A DNA stretch of 64,000 nt, from NCBI RefSeq assembly GCF_008274805.1, contig NZ_CP022579.1:2170001-2234000 (forward strand), given 5' to 3'. Below the pieces are notes generated by a model, which saw only the letters and a program-made list of their open reading frames with translations, was not told the DNA's origin and ran no database searches. The DNA comes from Oryzomicrobium terrae (GTDB taxonomy: Bacteria > Pseudomonadota > Gammaproteobacteria > Burkholderiales > Rhodocyclaceae). The position numbers and the translations under genes are program-made. Positions 45,930 to 53,161 of the stretch are shown here, one piece after another. The stretch's first letter is position 1. Each line of letters begins with the position of its first letter.

Positions 45930-46151
45930 GATTACGAGGCGTCCAGGATTGCCAGGTCACTCCACGCACTCACGGTGTTCCGGCCCTGCATTGCGGCGGT
46001 AGCGCCCGCCAGGCGCGCCAGGCACGGGGGCCGGATCAAGGCAACGTAACCGGCCCCGGGAGCCGGGGTGCGACGGGTGCGCCGCGGCTGCGGAAATGCG
46101 GCAAAGGGGGAGAAAAGCGGAGAAATCACCGGCCAGCGCGTAGGCCACCAC

Positions 46152-46250
46152 GCCAAACCCCGCGCCAGTAGCCGATCTCCAGGCATCAGTCCCGTATAGC
46201 AAGCATTGGCGCGGCTCTCCAGGCATACCCAACGAAAGTCCGCGCCCCGC
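46152..46250. repeat. Dispersed palindromic repeat, copy D
   Basis: Shares 19 bases exactly with copies A and B, continues AGCCGATCTCCAGGCAT, then has the inverted ATTGGCGCGG (46205-46214), CTCTCCAGGCATACCC, and GAAAGTCCGCGCC (46234-46246) as in the arm of copy C. It looks like one full unit plus part of a second. Confidence 0.65.
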
Positions 46251-46315
46251 CTAGGTTTCCGGGCAGGGGTCGGTTGAAGACCAAGGCGGACGGGCAACCC
46301 CGGCCCGCCCCGGCG

Positions 46316-47050
46316 TCAGCCCTCCAGCCGCCCGGCGTTGAGCTTCAGCACCCGGGAGCAGCGGGCCGCCAGGTGCTCGTCGTGGGTCACCAGGATCAGG
46401 GTGGTGCCCTCGTCGGCGTTGAGGGCGAACATCAATTCGATGATCTTCTCGCCGGTGGCCGCGTCCAGGTTGCCGGTGGGCTCGTCGGCCAACACCAGCC
46501 GGGGCGAAGTGGCAAAGGCCCGGGCAATGGCGACGCGCTGCTGCTCGCCGCCGGACAAATGCTTGGGGGTGTGGGAAAGCCGGTGCTCCAGCCCGACCCG
46601 GGCCAGCCAGCTGCGCGCCACCGCCGCGGCGTCGCGCCGTCCGGCCAGCTCCAGGGGCAGCATCACGTTCTCCAGGGCCGACAGGGCGGGCAGCAACTGG
46701 AACGACTGGAAGACGAAGCCTAGGTGCTGGCCACGCAGGATCGCCCGGCGGTCCTCGGACAAAGGCGCCAGGTCGGTGCCGGCCAGGCGCACCTGGCCGC
46801 TGCTCGGGGTGTCCAGGCCGGCCAGCAGGCCGAGCAGGGTGGACTTGCCCGAGCCGCTCGCTCCCACCACCGCCACCGTTTCCCCCGGCCTCACGGCAAA
46901 GCTGATCTCGTGCAGAATGGGCAGCGGCGCGCCTTCGGCGGTGGTCACGGTCTTCGACAGGGCGATCGCTTCGATCACCGCGCCGTGGGGTTCGGCCGCG
47001 TCGGGCAACTCGGTCGCCGCCGACAGGGAACTGGTAGAAGCCATGGGCAA
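46316..47050 (-). CDS. ABC transporter ATP-binding protein, YbbA/LolD-like
   Basis: 244-residue ATPase of the MacB/LolD/YbbA subgroup. Walker [18 protein letters not shown]-loop region LRGQHLGFVFQSFQLLPALSALENVMLPLEL (typical of the subgroup), signature LSGGEQQRVAIARAF, Walker B LVLADEPTGNLD. In E. coli ybbA is followed by the permease gene ybbP and is divergent from tesA; here the divergent esterase is present, but no permease gene follows within 500 bases. A YbbA role in membrane-linked export of hydrophobic or misfolded molecules is only inferred. Confidence 0.9.
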   Translation of the reverse strand: MPMASTSSLSAATELPDAAEPHGAVIEAIALSKTVTTAEGAPLPILHEISFAVRPGETVAVVGASGSGKSTLLGLLAGLDTPSSGQVRLAGTDLAPLSEDRRAILRGQHLGFVFQSFQLLPALSALENVMLPLELAGRRDAAAVARSWLARVGLEHRLSHTPKHLSGGEQQRVAIARAFATSPRLVLADEPTGNLDAATGEKIIELMFALNADEGTTLILVTHDEHLAARCSRVLKLNAGRLEG

Positions 47051-47064
47051 GGACGGAAAAAAGG

Positions 47065-48018
47065 ATGAGTGAACGGCAGGAACAGGTGTTACCGCGCCCG
47101 CAACCGGGTTTCGGGCAACCGGGCCCTGGCATTATCGCCCGGATTGGGGGCGGCATTCGCGGCGCTATTCGTGGTTCTATTCGCGACGGAATGCACAGCG
47201 GAGTGGCCAGCAGGATCAGCGGCAGGATTCGCCACTGGATTGGCGCCCCGCTTGGCCGCTGGCTCGACCGGCGACAGCCCTCCCCGCCTCCGCCGGGCGT
47301 CGGCACGGCGGCGTGGGCCGCCGGTCCCACCTCCACGCACCCATGCGCTCATGCCGCGAACCGGGCGCCAGCCCGACCCGGACGGCTCCCGGCGCGCGCC
47401 CGGGGCCTGCTTGCTACGGCCCTGCTGGCCCTGCTGCTCCCCATCCCGACCGTCCAGGCCGCCCCGGCGGGAGTACGCACCCTGCTGGTGTTCGGCGATT
47501 CCCTGTCCGCCGGCTACGGCATCCGCCAGGACGCGGCCTGGCCCTCCCTGCTGGCCGAACGGTTGAAAACCAAGGCCCCGGCCTACACCGTGCTCAACGC
47601 CAGCATTTCCGGGGAGACCACGGCCGGGGGCGTGTCGCGCCTGCCGCCCCTGCTGGAAAAGCACAAACCGGCGGTGGTGGTGATCGAGCTGGGCGCCAAC
47701 GACGGCCTGCGCGGCCTGCCGGTGGGCGAGATGAAGAAGAATCTGGTGACCATGACCCGGGCGGCCAAGGCCGCCGGCGCCAAGGTGCTGCTGGTGCGCA
47801 TCGAACTGCCGCCCAACTACGGGGCCTACGCCCGCACCGTGGGGGATGCCTTCAACGAGGTGGCCAAGGCGGAAAAATTGCCGGTGCCGCCCTTCCTGCT
47901 CGACCAGGTGGCGAGCGACCGCCGCCTGTTCCAGGCCGACGGCCTGCACCCGGTTGCCGAGGCCCAGGGCCGGCTGCTCGACAACGTCTGGCCGGCGCTG
48001 GCCCCCCTGCTCAAATAA
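47065..48018 (+). CDS. GDSL/SGNH arylesterase, TesA-like
   Basis: Periplasmic esterase/lysophospholipase-type hydrolase. The catalytic core starts near VRTLLVFGDSLSAGYGI (block I Ser), then SISGETTAGG, ELGANDGLRG and DGLHPVAEAQ (Asp-His). A signal-peptide-like helix (LLATALLALLLPIPTVQAA) lies directly before the core but about 110 residues from the ATG at 47065, leaving an odd Arg/Gly/Pro-rich N-terminal extension. A start at ATG 47191 or GTG 47203 is possible, and no ATG lies closer. Divergent from the YbbA-like gene by 14 bases, as in E. coli tesA-ybbA. Confidence 0.85.
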   Translation: MSERQEQVLPRPQPGFGQPGPGIIARIGGGIRGAIRGSIRDGMHSGVASRISGRIRHWIGAPLGRWLDRRQPSPPPPGVGTAAWAAGPTSTHPCAHAANRAPARPGRLPARARGLLATALLALLLPIPTVQAAPAGVRTLLVFGDSLSAGYGIRQDAAWPSLLAERLKTKAPAYTVLNASISGETTAGGVSRLPPLLEKHKPAVVVIELGANDGLRGLPVGEMKKNLVTMTRAAKAAGAKVLLVRIELPPNYGAYARTVGDAFNEVAKAEKLPVPPFLLDQVASDRRLFQADGLHPVAEAQGRLLDNVWPALAPLLK

Positions 48019-48229
48019 GGGAACGACATCCTTGCTTTGCCTCGGGCGAGGTAAAGGCGAGGTGAACAACCAGGACACCAGGGGGTACCACGTCGGACGG
48101 CGAATCGCTGTGCCTTTGGTGAAGCGTGGTGCTCTTGGTGCCTTGGTGATTCGCTTTTCCTGGTGGTTCGCTTTTCAGCGTTGCCCTCACCTGGCACTGG
48201 CGCAATCTGAACCGCCGGGTTTCGCCTGA

Positions 48230-48420
48230 CGGCGAGCTACTTTCTGTCCGGCGACAGAAAGTAGCCAAAGAACGCCGTGCCCGCTCCCCCGCCGGCAGGC
48301 CGGTAAAACTGGCCTGCCGGTGCCCTGCGCTACTCGCCCGGGACGGGGGCTGCGGAACTCGGCCTGCGGCCTCGGACAGTCCTCGCCCTGTTCCGTCCCG
48401 GCCTGCGTTGCTCGGCGGGG
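48230..48420 (+). repeat. Conserved-looking intergenic hairpin element (GCTACTTTCTG...CAGAAAGTAGC)
   Basis: GCTACTTTCTGTC (48236-48248) pairs perfectly with 48253-48265, followed by CAAAGAAC; a second perfect 10-bp stem is at 48292-48301/48311-48320. Sequences of the form GCTACTTTCTTTG...CAAAGAAAGTAGCCAAAGAA, followed by CTCGGCCT-type text, recur between genes in many proteobacteria, as I recall. This copy is a variant. Function unknown. Confidence 0.55.
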
Positions 48421-48467
48421 AAGAAGGGCACACATGGCGCTGGGGCACGTGTTGAGGCACTACCCGG

Positions 48468-48580
48468 AAAGCCACGACTGGCGCGGCGTTTGAAGGCATG
48501 CCCCCTGAAAGCCGCGCCGGTATTGGCTGAGCGGGAAGGCACAGTGTAGATCGTTTATTGGCGCGCCTTTCCAGGGCGTG
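48468..48580. repeat. Dispersed palindromic repeat, copy G
   Basis: ACTGGCGCGG (48477-48486), GAAGGCATGCCCCCTGAAAG, GCCGCGCCGGTATTGG, then TTATTGGCGCGCC further on. Same core words as other copies, with more divergence. Confidence 0.5.
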
Positions 48581-48739
48581 CGCAAAAACTGGCCACTACA
48601 TACGACCCTGCCATCCCGCGACACTTCTGCTAACGCTGCGTTGCTAGCGGTCCAGCCGGTTTCCTCGGCGCCCCTTTGGGGACCGGACTGCCTTGGTGGT
48701 CCGCTTTGCAGCGCTCAGCGCGTCAAGCAGACACGCCCT

Positions 48740-49792
48740 TTAAACAAGCCGCAGCCGCGGCGTTTCGCCGGCTACCGGGGCCAGTTCGCCGATGGCGGCG
48801 GCCTCGGCGAAGCCGGCGGCGCGGAAGGTGGCCAGCACCGCGTCCGCCTGGTCCGGTGCGCAGGCCACCAGGAGGCCGCCGGAGGTCTGGGGATCGGTCA
48901 CCAGCTTCTGCTCCCAGCCGTTGGCGTCCATGCCCGGGGCCAGTTCCACCTGGTCGCCGTAGCCGGCCCAGTTGCGGGTGGAGGCGCCGGTGGCGATGCC
49001 GTCTTTCACATGGGCCACCGCCTCGTCGATCAGGGGCAGGTCGGCGAAGCGCACCCGGGCGTCCAGCTGCGAGCCGCGGCAGATTTCCAGCAGGTGGCCG
49101 GCCAGGCCGAAGCCGGTGACGTCGGTCATGGCATGGACCGCGTCCAGCCCGGCCAGGGTGGCGCCCACCTTGTTGAGGGTGGTGGTCCAGCGCACCATGG
49201 TCTGGTAGCCCTCGGGGGTCAGCTTGCCCTTCTTCAGGGCGGCGGAGAGGATGCCCACGCCCAGGGGCTTGCCCAGGATCAGCACGTCGCCGACTTGCGC
49301 CCGGTCGTTGCGCTTGACCCGCTCGGGATGGACCACGCCCAGGCCGACCAGACCGTAGATGGGTTCGAGCACGTCGATGGAATGGCCGCCGGCCACGGGA
49401 ATGCCGGCCTCGCGGCAGATGCTGGCGCCGCCTTCGAGGATGCGCCCGATCACCTCCAGGGGCAGCTTGTCGAGGGGCATGCCGACCAGGGCCAGGGCCA
49501 GCACCGGGGTGCCGCCCATGGCGTAGACGTCGGACAGGGCGTTGGTGGCGGCGATGCGGCCGAAGTCGTAGGGATCGTCGACGATCGGCGTGAAGAAGTC
49601 GGTGGTGGCCACCAGGGCCTGGCTGTCGTTGAGCCGGTACACCGCCGCGTCGTCGCTCGATTCGGTGCCCACCAGCAGGTCCGGGGGAATCACCCCGGGG
49701 GGCATGGTGGCGAGGATTTTTTGCAGGACGGCGGGGGCGATTTTGCAGCCGCAGCCGCCGCCGTGGGAAAATTGCGTCAGTTTTACTTCCAT
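48740..49792 (-). CDS. selD: Selenide, water dikinase
   Basis: Makes selenophosphate from selenide and ATP, the Se donor for selenocysteine and 2-selenouridine. 350 aa, AIRS/PurM-like fold. The N-terminal active-site motif GGGCGCKI has Cys, not selenocysteine, in the catalytic position. VGTESSDDAAVYRLND, TTDFFTPIVDDPYDFGRIAATNALSDVYAMGG and DVTGFGLAGHL are conserved. ATG 49792 (MEVKLTQFS). It is divergent from selU, so the pair forms a selenium-tRNA module; no selA/selB is seen in this window. Confidence 0.97.
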   Translation of the reverse strand: MEVKLTQFSHGGGCGCKIAPAVLQKILATMPPGVIPPDLLVGTESSDDAAVYRLNDSQALVATTDFFTPIVDDPYDFGRIAATNALSDVYAMGGTPVLALALVGMPLDKLPLEVIGRILEGGASICREAGIPVAGGHSIDVLEPIYGLVGLGVVHPERVKRNDRAQVGDVLILGKPLGVGILSAALKKGKLTPEGYQTMVRWTTTLNKVGATLAGLDAVHAMTDVTGFGLAGHLLEICRGSQLDARVRFADLPLIDEAVAHVKDGIATGASTRNWAGYGDQVELAPGMDANGWEQKLVTDPQTSGGLLVACAPDQADAVLATFRAAGFAEAAAIGELAPVAGETPRLRLV

Positions 49793-49874
49793 GATGTCCT
49801 CTCCCGGGCGTCCCACCGGGCCGAACCACGTCGGCCACGCAATTGGCGGGCTTCACGCCACGGAATCTAAGTCC

Positions 49875-50945
49875 ATGAAAAACGGGGTTGCCACCGTAGC
49901 ACAGCTTGCGGAATTCGACGAAATCATCGACGTCCGCTCCCCTCTCGAATTCGCCGAGGACCACATCCCCGGGGCCATCAACTGCCCGGTGCTGAGCAAC
50001 GAGCAGCGGGCCGAGGTGGGCACCCTGTACAAGCAGGTGTCGCCCTTCGAGGCCAAGAAGCTCGGCGCCGCCTACATCTCGGCCAACATCGCCGCCCACC
50101 TGCGCGAACGCTTCCTCGACCGGCCCAAGCACTGGAAACCCCTGATCGTCTGCTGGCGCGGCGGCATGCGCTCCGGCGCCATGGTCACCGTATTCCGCTC
50201 CATCGGCTGGAACGCCCAACAACTCCACGGCGGTTACAAGGCCTACCGCCACCTGGTGGTGGAGGCCCTGGACGAACTGCCGCCCCGCTTCACCTGGCGG
50301 GTCATCGCCGGGGCCACCGGCAGCGGCAAGAGCCGGGTACTGCACCACCTGGCCGCCGCCGGCGCCCAGGTGCTGGATCTGGAAGGGCTGGCCTGCCACA
50401 AGGGCTCGGTGCTCGGCGTGCTGCCCGGGGAACCCCAGCCGGCGCAGAAGTGGTTCGAGACCCGGCTGTGGCAGACCCTGAGCGGCTTCGATGCGGCCCG
50501 GCCGGTGTACGTGGAGGCCGAATCGCGCAAGATCGGCAAGCTGCACCTGCCCGAAGCCCTGATTACCGCCATTCGCGGCGGCGCCTGCCGGGTGGTGTCG
50601 GCCACGGTGCCGGCCCGGGTGGACTTCCTGCTGCGCGACTACGACTACTTCCTCACCGACCCCAACTGGCTGATCGAGCGCCTGGCCGGACTGAAGGCCC
50701 TGCGCGGCGGCGAGACCATCGCCCGCTGGACGGCCCTGGTGCAGGCCGGCGACTTCCGCGCCCTGGTCGAGGAACTGCTCACTGGCCACTACGACCCGCT
50801 CTACGCCGCCTCCCAGGACCGCAACTACACGGGCCTGGCCGCCTCCCGGGACTACGCCGCCGACGACCTGTCGGAAGCCGGCATCGCCACGCTGGCGGCG
50901 GCCATCCTGGCGGACGACACCCGGGACGCCGCCCTCACCGCCTGA
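49875..50945 (+). CDS. selU: tRNA 2-selenouridine synthase
   Basis: Replaces the sulfur of 2-thiouridine at tRNA wobble position 34 with selenium, via a geranylated intermediate. 356 aa. Rhodanese domain with DVRSPLEFAEDHIPGAINCPVLSNEQRAEVGTLYK and catalytic Cys in CWRGGMRS, then a P-loop domain (GATGSGKSRVLHHLA). Uses selenophosphate from the divergent selD, 82 bases away. ATG 49875; in-frame upstream sequence overlaps selD and is discarded. Confidence 0.96.
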   Translation: MKNGVATVAQLAEFDEIIDVRSPLEFAEDHIPGAINCPVLSNEQRAEVGTLYKQVSPFEAKKLGAAYISANIAAHLRERFLDRPKHWKPLIVCWRGGMRSGAMVTVFRSIGWNAQQLHGGYKAYRHLVVEALDELPPRFTWRVIAGATGSGKSRVLHHLAAAGAQVLDLEGLACHKGSVLGVLPGEPQPAQKWFETRLWQTLSGFDAARPVYVEAESRKIGKLHLPEALITAIRGGACRVVSATVPARVDFLLRDYDYFLTDPNWLIERLAGLKALRGGETIARWTALVQAGDFRALVEELLTGHYDPLYAASQDRNYTGLAASRDYAADDLSEAGIATLAAAILADDTRDAALTA

Positions 50946-51078
50946 CGTCGCCCCGGCGGGCCCGGACGCCAGCCCGCCAAGCCGGCCACACGCCCACCAT
51001 CACCGTCCGGCCCGACGCTAGGGCGGTTTGAGGTACGAGACGGCGGCGCGGCACCAGGAAGTGCCGCACCCACCCCTT

Positions 51079-51150
51079 GGAAGTCCGCGCCAGATGCGGA
51101 CCTCCAAGGTGGCATCGTGAAACACAAGGACTGGCGCGGCTCTTCAGCCA
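51079..51150. repeat. Dispersed palindromic repeat, copy E
   Basis: CCGCGCCAG (51085-51093) with its exact complement CTGGCGCGG (51131-51139). An inner imperfect stem (51070-51112) uses CCTTGGA/TCCAAGG and TCCGC/GCGGA. Located between convergent selU and the DMT transporter gene. Confidence 0.65.
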
Positions 51151-51183
51151 CTCCCCTCGCAGATCCAGACAGGACGCGGCGTT

Positions 51184-52074
51184 TCAGGCCCCGGCAACCC
51201 ACAACCCCTTACCCCGGGCCGCCTGGCGCCGCCGGGCCCAGCCGTTCAGAACCAGGGCCGCCCCCATCACCGCGCCGCCGGCCAGCAGCCGAGCCAGATC
51301 GGTCTCGTGGCGCCACACCAGCAGGCTCAAGGCCAGGCCGGCGGGGATGTGCATGTTGTTCATGATGCCCAGGGTGCCCGCATCCACCTGGCAGGCACCC
51401 TTGTTCCAGAAGTAAAAGCCCAGGGCCGAGGCGCCCAGGCCCATGAAGGCAAGCACGCCCCATTGCAGGCCGGTGGCAGGCAATTTGGCCGGGTTGCCGA
51501 AGATCAGGAACGACGGCAGGGCCACCGCCAGGGCGCCGAGGAAGAAGAAGCCGAAGGTGCGGTAAGCCGGCCACGGGCTCGGGTAGCGCGCCACCACCTG
51601 GCGGTAGCCCACCTGGCCGGCGGCAAAGGTCAGGTTGGCCAGTTGCAACAGGAAGAAGCCGGTGAGGAAGTGGCCGCTCAGGCCGCCGTAGCGGATGATC
51701 AGCGCCCCACCCACCGCCACCAGGGCGGCCACGCTGGCCCAGGGATTGAAGCGCCGCGCCAGCAGGTCGTCGAGCAGGGTCACGTAGACCGGGGTGAAGA
51801 TGGTAAACAGCAGCACTTCCGGCACCGTCAGGTAGCCGTAGGAGCGGTACAGGCACAGGTAGGTGACGCCGAACTGGAGCGCCCCGGCGGCCACCGTGCC
51901 CCACAACAGGGGCGCCGGCACGCCGCGCCAACGAATGAAGGGCAGGAAGGCGGCGCCGGCCAGCACCACCCGGGTGAGCACGGCGAAGTCGCTGTCCACA
52001 CGCCCGGCGATGAATTCGCCGATCAGGTTGAAGGACAGGGCCCAGACGAAGGTGATGAAGATCAGGTAAGGCAT
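51184..52074 (-). CDS. DMT-superfamily (EamA) transporter
   Basis: Inner-membrane exporter or permease of the EamA/DMT type, 296 aa, ten helices in two EamA repeats: ITFVWALSFNLIGEFIAGRVD in the first, FGFFFLGALAVALPSFLIFGNPAKL and FMGLGASALGFYFWNKGACQVDAGTLGIMNNMHIPAGL in the second. Members export amino acids or related metabolites; the substrate cannot be read from sequence. ATG 52074 starts just before the first helix, which settles it against an in-frame extension of 42 residues. Confidence 0.9.
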   Translation of the reverse strand: MPYLIFITFVWALSFNLIGEFIAGRVDSDFAVLTRVVLAGAAFLPFIRWRGVPAPLLWGTVAAGALQFGVTYLCLYRSYGYLTVPEVLLFTIFTPVYVTLLDDLLARRFNPWASVAALVAVGGALIIRYGGLSGHFLTGFFLLQLANLTFAAGQVGYRQVVARYPSPWPAYRTFGFFFLGALAVALPSFLIFGNPAKLPATGLQWGVLAFMGLGASALGFYFWNKGACQVDAGTLGIMNNMHIPAGLALSLLVWRHETDLARLLAGGAVMGAALVLNGWARRRQAARGKGLWVAGA

Positions 52075-52272
52075 GGGGAAGCGGAGTCGGTAGGCGCGGC
52101 GCGCCAAACCCGTTATTGTCCCCCGTCCCGGGGTAAAAACCGAACCCCGGGCATTCGCCCCCGGCGGACGGGCTGGCCCAGGGAAGCGGCGCGGCCCCAC
52201 GTTGACCGCCGGGCCGGGGGTGCCTGGTACGGCAGCGGGAAGGATTCGGCGGCGTGACTGCCGTGACGTCGC

Positions 52273-52368
<96 letters not shown>

Positions 52369-52953
52369 CTACAGGCGCACCGACAGATCACCGGCCACGG
52401 CGCACAGGCGTTGCAGCACCGCCGGGCGCTGGCCCTGTACATCCTGCGCACCGCCCACCTCCCCTTCCTCGTAGGCCACCACCCGCCAGCCCTGGGACTG
52501 GGCCCAGCGCAGCAGTTCCTGGGGCTGGAGCAGGAAGTCGGGGCGGGAAGGCTTGCCGAAGCGCTCGTTGCCGGCCATGAAGGTTTCGTAGATGAGCACC
52601 CCGGGGGTAGCGAGCAGGGCAGCCAGGTCCGGCAGGCGGGGGCGGTGCAGGTAGTGAGTGACGACGATGCCGGCGAAGCGCCGCCCGGCCAGGGGCCAGG
52701 GCGCATCCAGGGGGCCTTCTAGGTCGGCGGCCAGGGGCGCAACCCCGGCGACATCGGCCAGTCCGGCCAGGGCCTCGGCATCCCGATCCACCGCGCAGAC
52801 CGGGTGGCCGCGCCCGGCCAGGAGGCGGCTGTGGCGGCCGCTACCGCAGGCCAGGTCGAGCGCGGCGCCGCCGGTGGGGATCAGGGGAGCGAAGCGCGCC
52901 ACCCAGGGCGACGGGGCGCCGTTCGCAGTAGAAGAGAAAGAAGTGGCAATCAT
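52369..52953 (-). CDS. Class I SAM-dependent methyltransferase
   Basis: 194 aa. Motif I LDLACGSGRHSRLLAG, motif II acidic AVDRDAEALAGL, then THYLHRPRLPDLAALLATPGVLIYETFMAGNERFGKPSRPDFLLQPQEL, typical of the small TehB/YodH-like methyltransferases. Substrate unknown. ATG 52953 is chosen (a GTG two codons upstream is possible). It ends exactly where the hexamer microsatellite begins, so repeat-length changes would alter its 3' end region but not its frame. Confidence 0.88.
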   Translation of the reverse strand: MIATSFSSTANGAPSPWVARFAPLIPTGGAALDLACGSGRHSRLLAGRGHPVCAVDRDAEALAGLADVAGVAPLAADLEGPLDAPWPLAGRRFAGIVVTHYLHRPRLPDLAALLATPGVLIYETFMAGNERFGKPSRPDFLLQPQELLRWAQSQGWRVVAYEEGEVGGAQDVQGQRPAVLQRLCAVAGDLSVRL

Positions 52954-53065
52954 TGGCACAATTCCAAAACGTGGTCGTGGGAAATAACGTCAGGCGACGT
53001 CGACCGGCGGCGGATTATGACAGGATCACGGCGGTTGACCTTGCGCAAATATCGGCTGCGACACC

Positions 53066-53094
53066 GTTGCCCTATTGCCCCGTTATGGTAGATT
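53066..53094 (+). promoter_or_regulatory. Candidate sigma-70 promoter of the Pat gene
   Basis: TTGCCC, about 17 bases, then TAGATT (53089-53094), with a start expected near 53101. The following palindrome-like motif overlaps the -10 box. Confidence 0.4.
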
Positions 53095-53108
53095 GCTGCA
53101 TCGCACAA
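53093..53108. promoter_or_regulatory. TTGCTGCATCGCACAA motif overlapping the Pat promoter
   Basis: TGCA-T-CGCA core in the same register as the TGCA-N-TGCA motifs upstream of fabI (42180 and 42233). Placement over the -10 region suits repression. Confidence 0.35.
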
Positions 53109-53161
53109 TAAGCCATCGCATTCAATAACTACAGCCGCCCCAGCCCAACGCGCGGCGCTCC

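Larger units (their letters stand above)
45736..46315. other. 580-base intergenic region: terminator, 9-bp tandem repeat, repeat copy D
   Basis: Separates ackA from the ybbA-like gene (opposite strands, convergent). In order: a 16-bp hairpin, a short tandem repeat, unassigned GC-rich sequence, and repeat copy D. Short open frames here have no convincing RBS or protein character. Confidence 0.65.
48019..48739. other. 721-base intergenic region rich in repeats and hairpins
   Basis: Between the esterase and selD, convergent. It contains a degenerate CACCAAGG-type low-complexity stretch (about 48075-48180, seen on the minus strand), the ACTTTCTG hairpin element (48230-48420), and repeat copy G (48468-48580). 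Nothing here looks protein-coding. Confidence 0.65.

Noticed and set aside
45693-46171. Short ORFs in the ackA-ybbA intergenic region
   Set aside because: They cross the ackA end, a terminator and a tandem repeat, and lack RBS and protein-like composition.
47069-47566. Alternative frame overlapping the esterase N-terminus with a hydrophobic stretch
   Set aside because: It ends inside the esterase core and has no family resemblance; the esterase frame continues with all catalytic blocks.
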